Shown in pieces: positions 4,311 through 8,045 of a DNA stretch of 8,045 nt. The notes under the pieces are model-generated. The model had not been told where the DNA came from and searched no databases. It saw nothing but the letters and a program-made list of their open reading frames with translations. Each line of letters begins with the position of its first letter. Position 1 is the stretch's first letter. The stretch is from CAIZGX01 sp964430305. GTDB lineage: Bacteria > Bacteroidota > Bacteroidia > Flavobacteriales_D > Sanyastnellaceae. The translations under genes were made by a program, and so were the position numbers. The stretch spans positions 1 through 8,045 of the forward strand of contig CAYSEX010000079.1 of assembly GCA_964430305.1 (NCBI GenBank). Reading direction: 5' to 3'.

Positions 4311-6812
4311 TTATTTTAGTTTTTCAAGTACTTCGTCAAACTCGAATTCATTCAATAATTGAATGCAATCATCTACAAGTTTTCTCTTTTCGTCTGAAAG
4401 TTGAAAGTTCTTAATAAGGTTTTCACAAGCATCAACTGCAGCAGTATCATTTCCTTCAGTGAGTTCTATTAATTGTTGTACGAAACTATTCCAGTCGGCA
4501 TCTGATAATGATTTTAACTCTGATTCATTTTGCTTTTCAGATGGTAGGTTTTCTGAAATAGATGTTGCAACCTGTTTTATAAGTTCTGCCACTTCTAGCA
4601 TGCCGGATATTTGCTCTTGAGTAATAGTGGTGTCGTTAGCTGCAACCAATTCTTTCAGTTGATTCGACAAGGGGTATGCTTTTTCATAAATTTCTTTCGC
4701 TCCTATATTTCCACCAACACCTGCTACCGCATGCAAATAGCTACTCAGCATGGGTGTCATTTTTTTGTCGATGTTATTCAAGAAGGAAGTGGTGTCAGCA
4801 TAATTTTTCACGAAGGTTGAAAGTAGTTTCAGATAGGCTTCAGGCTTATTGCCAATGCGTCTCAATCCTTCAACTGTGTCTAGTCCAGGGATATCAATTT
4901 TAAAATTGGTTTCAGCTCCTTGAATGGAAACGCTTGGGTTCACTTCAGTTCCTTGAATATATTTCAATAACGTCTGATAAAGAATACCGGTGTCTATGGG
5001 TTTGGTGATGTGATCATTCATACCGGCAGCAATGCTTTTTTCGCGCTCACCTTTCATGGCATGCGCTGTCATTGCCACAATGGGTAAGTCTTTTAAACGC
5101 TCCTCTTCACGAATTTTTCTAGTAGCTGTTAGACCATCCATCTCGGGCATTTGAATGTCCATCAAAATAAGTTGATAAGCATTCGATTTTACTTTTTCCA
5201 AGGCCTCAATTCCATTGCGTGCGGCGTCGGCAACAATTCCTACATCGAGTAATAATTCCAATGCTAATTCTAGATTAATATCATTGTCTTCCACCAACAA
5301 TACACGACTTCCTTCAAGTGCTTGTTTGAATCCTTCTATGCTTGTGAAATCAAATTTTTCAACTGATTTTTTACGGCTACCGGTATTCATGATGCCATGA
5401 AGTGAGTCGTGTAAATTGCTTAACGTAATTGGTTTCAGCATTACGCCATCTACAAGTTTCTGCTTGGCGGCTTCACGCATACTTTCAATTCCATAGGCGG
5501 TAACCATAAGTATGGAAGGAACTTCAACACCTTCTTTTGCTCGCAGTTCACGAACCAATTGAAGACCATCCATTCCTGGCATTTTCCAATCCACAACCAT
5601 GAGCGACAGGGGATGAGCACTTTTTTGTTCTACTTCAAAAATATCAATTGCCTCATATGCATCTTTTGCAACTATAACGGTAAATCCTAGCGAACTAAGC
5701 ATCTCTGTGAGAACCATTCGTGCACTTTCTGAATCGTCAACCAATAGTGCTTTTAATCCAATGAGACTTTGAAGGGGTTCAACTGTATTTGACGATTCTT
5801 GGGCAGATGAGAAAAATGCATTGAATGTGAATTCGGATCCTTTTCCGTATTCACTTACAGCGGTGAGCTCACCATCCATCATTTCAACAATTCGTCTGCA
5901 AATTGCAAGGCCTAACCCCGTACCACCAAATTTGCGGGTAGTGGATAAATCGGCTTGTTGAAAGGGGGAAAAAAGTTTTTTCTGTTGTTCTTCAGTTAAC
6001 CCAATTCCGGTGTCTTTGATGCTGAAATTAATAATAACACCGTATGGTAATTTTTGTAATAGTTTGGCTGTGATTTTTACTTCACCTTGCTGCGTGAATT
6101 TGGCTGCGTTGTCAGCAAGATTCAATAGGACTTGCCTTAGCCTCACGCTATCTCCCATGATCACAGCTGGAATATTTGGGTCAATGTTGGTAACAAGTTC
6201 AACATCGGTTTTCTTTTGCAGCTTCACATTCACAGCATCTGCGACATCGGAAATAAGTTCATCTAAAAATAAGTTAGTACTCTCTAATGTGAGTTTACCA
6301 GCCTCAATTTTTGAGAAGTCGAGGATGTCATCAATAATGCGGAGTAAATTTTTGGCTGAAATTTCTATCTTTTGATTGTAGTCTGCTTGCTTTTCATTCA
6401 GAGCTGTTTTCTTCATCAAATAACTCATGCCAATGATAGCATTCATTGGAGTTCTTATTTCATGTGACATGTTAGCTAAGAATTCACTCTTTGCGGCATT
6501 GGCATGGTCTGCTTCTTGACGCAATTTTTGCATTTCGTTGAATCGCTTCAAGGCAATTTCAGAGTTTTTTCTTGCTTCTTCGGCTTTAGCCTCTGCACGG
6601 TCCAAATTTCTACCAGCTAAAGAGGCAATTAAGGCCAATACGAGTGGTGCTGTGTCAACAATCCATAAAGCTGGCGTATCAAATTGACACATGAAGAATT
6701 GTGCGTTACTGAAAGCACATTGCATGCCCATTGCAATGAATGGGAATATAAAACCTAAAAGCGCTCCGTAAAATGCGAAGCGCTTTTGGTAGTTCGAGAA
6801 GATATTCTTCAT
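4311..6812 (-). CDS. Membrane-anchored hybrid histidine kinase with two receivers and HPt
   Basis: An 833-residue sensor kinase. Two membrane helices (about 13-33 and 48-66) flank a short loop with C32 and C42; there is no PAS, CHASE or large periplasmic domain. A charged coiled-coil linker (70-107) leads to HisKA with H117 (NMSHEIRTP). The HATPase follows with N-box around N231/N235, DTGIG (267-271), FSPFQQAD and GGTGLGLAI (296-304). Receiver 1 (about 353-475) has D359-D360, phosphoacceptor D408, T438 and K460. Receiver 2 (about 502-620) has E508-D509, D552, T582 and K604. An HPt domain follows (about 645-740) with H694, where the usual H-x-L-K-G reads H-A-V-A-G. The last 90 residues are helical and end in FEFDEVLEKLK, resembling tails of other hybrid kinases. 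ATG at 6810-6812, 17 bases after yceI, suggests cotranscription. The receiver-cyclase follows in the same frame after TAA ATT and is the likely relay acceptor. The stimulus is unknown. Confidence 0.95.
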   Translation of the reverse strand: MKNIFSNYQKRFAFYGALLGFIFPFIAMGMQCAFSNAQFFMCQFDTPALWIVDTAPLVLALIASLAGRNLDRAEAKAEEARKNSEIALKRFNEMQKLRQEADHANAAKSEFLANMSHEIRTPMNAIIGMSYLMKKTALNEKQADYNQKIEISAKNLLRIIDDILDFSKIEAGKLTLESTNLFLDELISDVADAVNVKLQKKTDVELVTNIDPNIPAVIMGDSVRLRQVLLNLADNAAKFTQQGEVKITAKLLQKLPYGVIINFSIKDTGIGLTEEQQKKLFSPFQQADLSTTRKFGGTGLGLAICRRIVEMMDGELTAVSEYGKGSEFTFNAFFSSAQESSNTVEPLQSLIGLKALLVDDSESARMVLTEMLSSLGFTVIVAKDAYEAIDIFEVEQKSAHPLSLMVVDWKMPGMDGLQLVRELRAKEGVEVPSILMVTAYGIESMREAAKQKLVDGVMLKPITLSNLHDSLHGIMNTGSRKKSVEKFDFTSIEGFKQALEGSRVLLVEDNDINLELALELLLDVGIVADAARNGIEALEKVKSNAYQLILMDIQMPEMDGLTATRKIREEERLKDLPIVAMTAHAMKGEREKSIAAGMNDHITKPIDTGILYQTLLKYIQGTEVNPSVSIQGAETNFKIDIPGLDTVEGLRRIGNKPEAYLKLLSTFVKNYADTTSFLNNIDKKMTPMLSSYLHAVAGVGGNIGAKEIYEKAYPLSNQLKELVAANDTTITQEQISGMLEVAELIKQVATSISENLPSEKQNESELKSLSDADWNSFVQQLIELTEGNDTAAVDACENLIKNFQLSDEKRKLVDDCIQLLNEFEFDEVLEKLK

Positions 6813-6829
6813 GTCGAACGAATATTATT

Positions 6830-7363
6830 TTAGAGTTGCTTAACTACTTGAGCATTGATTGCAAGTTTCACTTCTTCTGAAAGTACTAAATCTCCAGTTT
6901 CATTAGATGCATTCCAGTTCAAGTTGAAATCAGCACGATTAATGGATCCTGTAATTTCAAATCCTGCTTTAACTTGTCCCCAAGGGTCAATGACTGTTCC
7001 GGTGTAGTCTACTTGGAATGACATAGATTTCGTTACGCCCTTCATAGTGAAATCTCCAGTCATGGTGTAACTACCTTCACCAATTTTATTGAATGAAGTA
7101 CTTTTGAAATTGAGAGTAGGGTGAATACTAGCTTCGAAGAAATCATTGCTTCTCAAATGCTCATCGCGTTGTTCATTACGGGTATTTACAGATGCAATTT
7201 CTGCCTCAAATGAAACCTCGGCATCTGAAAAGTCACCCTCATTGGCATTGAGGCTGCCGTTGAAAGTGTTGAATGTTCCAGAAACAGTAGTAATCATCAT
7301 GTGACGAACCTTAAAGGTTATTTCTGAGTGCACGGGATCCAATACCCAAAGTTGTTTGCTCAT
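6830..7363 (-). CDS. YceI-family protein (cytoplasmic form)
   Basis: This 177-residue protein covers a whole YceI domain, a lipocalin-like beta barrel that binds isoprenoid or other lipophilic molecules in characterised members. Family signatures are W6-VLDPVHSEITFKVRHM at the N-terminus, R66-DEHLRSNDFF76, the KGVTK turn (108-112), and the closing GFEITGSINRADFNLNWN segment (134-151). The sequence begins MSKQLWVLD with no signal peptide, unlike the exported E. coli YceI, so it is expected in the cytoplasm. The ATG at 7361-7363 starts right at the domain. It lies 52 bases after clpB and 17 bases before the hybrid kinase on the same strand, so it may be the first gene of a yceI-kinase-cyclase operon or part of a longer clpB transcript. 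A functional tie to the kinase, for example by handling a lipophilic ligand, is only speculation from position. Family assignment is secure; the ligand is unknown. Confidence 0.93.
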   Translation of the reverse strand: MSKQLWVLDPVHSEITFKVRHMMITTVSGTFNTFNGSLNANEGDFSDAEVSFEAEIASVNTRNEQRDEHLRSNDFFEASIHPTLNFKSTSFNKIGEGSYTMTGDFTMKGVTKSMSFQVDYTGTVIDPWGQVKAGFEITGSINRADFNLNWNASNETGDLVLSEEVKLAINAQVVKQL

Positions 7364-7415
7364 GTTAGTTTTGATTTAATTTTTAGCGTCACTAAGATAA
7401 GACCTTCCGTTTATT

Positions 7416-8045
7416 TCAATGTGAAATTATTTGTTCCCCTTCAATTTCTTTTCGAAAAACCATTTCACCTTCAAATACATCTAAAACGAGCGGTAAGCTT
7501 TTGTCTATAGTTCCTGCAAGTAATTGTTTTGAGAGAATGTTCAAGACATCTTTTTGAAGCAGTCTTTTAATGGGGCGTGCACCAAATTGTGGTTCATATC
7601 CACGTTCACTCAACCAATCCAAGGCGTCTGGCGAAACTTTCAATACAATATCTGATTTTCTCAACTTGGCACTCAAAAGATGCAATTGCATGGTAACAAT
7701 GGCGCGAACCTCTTTTTTAGTCAAAGGAGGGAACAAGATAATTTCATCGATTCGATTTAAAAATTCAGGTCTAAAATGACGCTTAACCAATTCCATCACT
7801 TCTGATTTCGTTTCAGCTAAGAGTTTTGACTGCTCTGATTTTCGATCATTTTTTTCAAATTTTTCAAGAATCAGTGGTGATCCTAGGTTGCTTGTCATGA
7901 TGATAATGGCGTTTTTGAAATTGGCAACGCGACCTTTATTATCTGTGAGCCTCCCGTCATCTAATACTTGCAGTAGAATATTGAATACATCGGGGTGTGC
8001 CTTTTCAATCTCGTCAAGCAGAACTACAGAATATGGTTTTCTTCG
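7416..8045 (-). CDS. clpB: ATP-dependent chaperone ClpB, C-terminal part (5' end beyond window)
   Basis: The reading frame stays open to the right edge and gives the last 209 residues of ClpB (full proteins are about 860 residues). ClpB is the Hsp100 AAA+ disaggregase that works with DnaK to rescue aggregated proteins. The fragment starts inside the second ATPase domain at RRKPYSVVLLDEIEKAHPD, where D11-E12 form Walker B. It continues with VLDDGRLTD, the sensor-1 region IIMTSNLGS (residues 48-56), the arginine-finger region FRPEFLNR (91-98) and the sensor-2 motif GARP (155-158), and ends after the small domain with ...GEQIISH and TGA. The close match to E. coli ClpB through this region, including spacing, favours ClpB over ClpA or ClpC. 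The ATG at 7898 is internal, within the conserved IIIMTSNLG segment, and is not the start. yceI follows after 52 bases. The promoter and any heat-shock control lie outside the window. Confidence 0.96.
   Translation of the reverse strand, partial: RRKPYSVVLLDEIEKAHPDVFNILLQVLDDGRLTDNKGRVANFKNAIIIMTSNLGSPLILEKFEKNDRKSEQSKLLAETKSEVMELVKRHFRPEFLNRIDEIILFPPLTKKEVRAIVTMQLHLLSAKLRKSDIVLKVSPDALDWLSERGYEPQFGARPIKRLLQKDVLNILSKQLLAGTIDKSLPLVLDVFEGEMVFRKEIEGEQIISH

Noticed and set aside
6010..6375. A 121-codon plus-strand open frame opposite the kinase
   Set aside because: It lies wholly inside the well-supported HisKA/HATPase coding region on the other strand and has no recognisable domain; it is a shadow frame.
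7392..7419. Promoter for yceI (TTG-N17-TATCTTAG, minus strand)
   Set aside because: The spacing is 17 rather than 19-20 and the -7 box has one mismatch; it is mentioned only as an alternative within a finding.
7416..7898. ATG at 7898 as the start of a small independent AAA+ protein
   Set aside because: The frame stays open to base 8045 and the upstream residues are a clear ClpB Walker B region, so this Met is internal.
1..8045. Mobile element, prophage, CRISPR array or defence island
   Set aside because: I saw no transposase, integrase, inverted-repeat ends, target duplications or regularly spaced repeats. The tRNA genes show no duplicated 3' end that would suggest an integration site.

Overview
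The window looks like chromosomal DNA of a member of the Bacteroidota, probably near the Flavobacteriales. This is inferred from four things: the A+T-rich composition; a textbook Bacteroidota promoter in front of the tRNAs (TTG, 19 bases, TATATTTG on the minus strand); A-rich leaders without clear Shine-Dalgarno sequences; and gene types common in that phylum (paired tandem universal stress proteins, a cytoplasmic YceI protein, hybrid kinases). I see no mobile element, CRISPR array, phage gene or rRNA. Genes are densely packed and no gene-free stretch exceeds 90 bases.

Layout from left to right. A plus-strand NfsB-like nitroreductase (2-634) ends at a bidirectional hairpin terminator. Two minus-strand tRNA genes follow, tRNA-Arg(TCT) and tRNA-Pro(TGG), with a terminator-like hairpin between them and a strong promoter upstream of tRNA-Pro. 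Next is a minus-strand pair of double-domain universal stress proteins (951-2610) with a 10-base gap. A short divergent intergenic region separates these from a plus-strand HD-domain phosphohydrolase (2698-3297).

The right half is one long minus-strand block, read in transcription order: the 3' part of clpB (runs off the right edge), yceI, a membrane-anchored hybrid histidine kinase (HisKA, HATPase, REC, REC, HPt and a helical tail), and a response regulator fused to a class III nucleotide cyclase. Gaps are 52, 17 and 3 bases, so at least yceI, kinase and cyclase are probably cotranscribed.

The most interesting part is the kinase-cyclase-HD segment (2698-6812). The kinase carries the phosphorelay modules, and the cyclase carries its own REC receiver plus the residue set expected for ATP. 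I infer a membrane-associated phosphorelay whose output is cAMP. The two genes lie in the same frame, separated only by TAA ATT, and the cyclase seems to start at TTG, so it looks like one polypeptide split by a single stop codon. The HD phosphohydrolase converges on the cyclase with a 4-bp overlap of the coding ends. It could degrade the nucleotide signal, but that is inference. The individual families are well known; what deserves a second look is their arrangement and a few altered residues.
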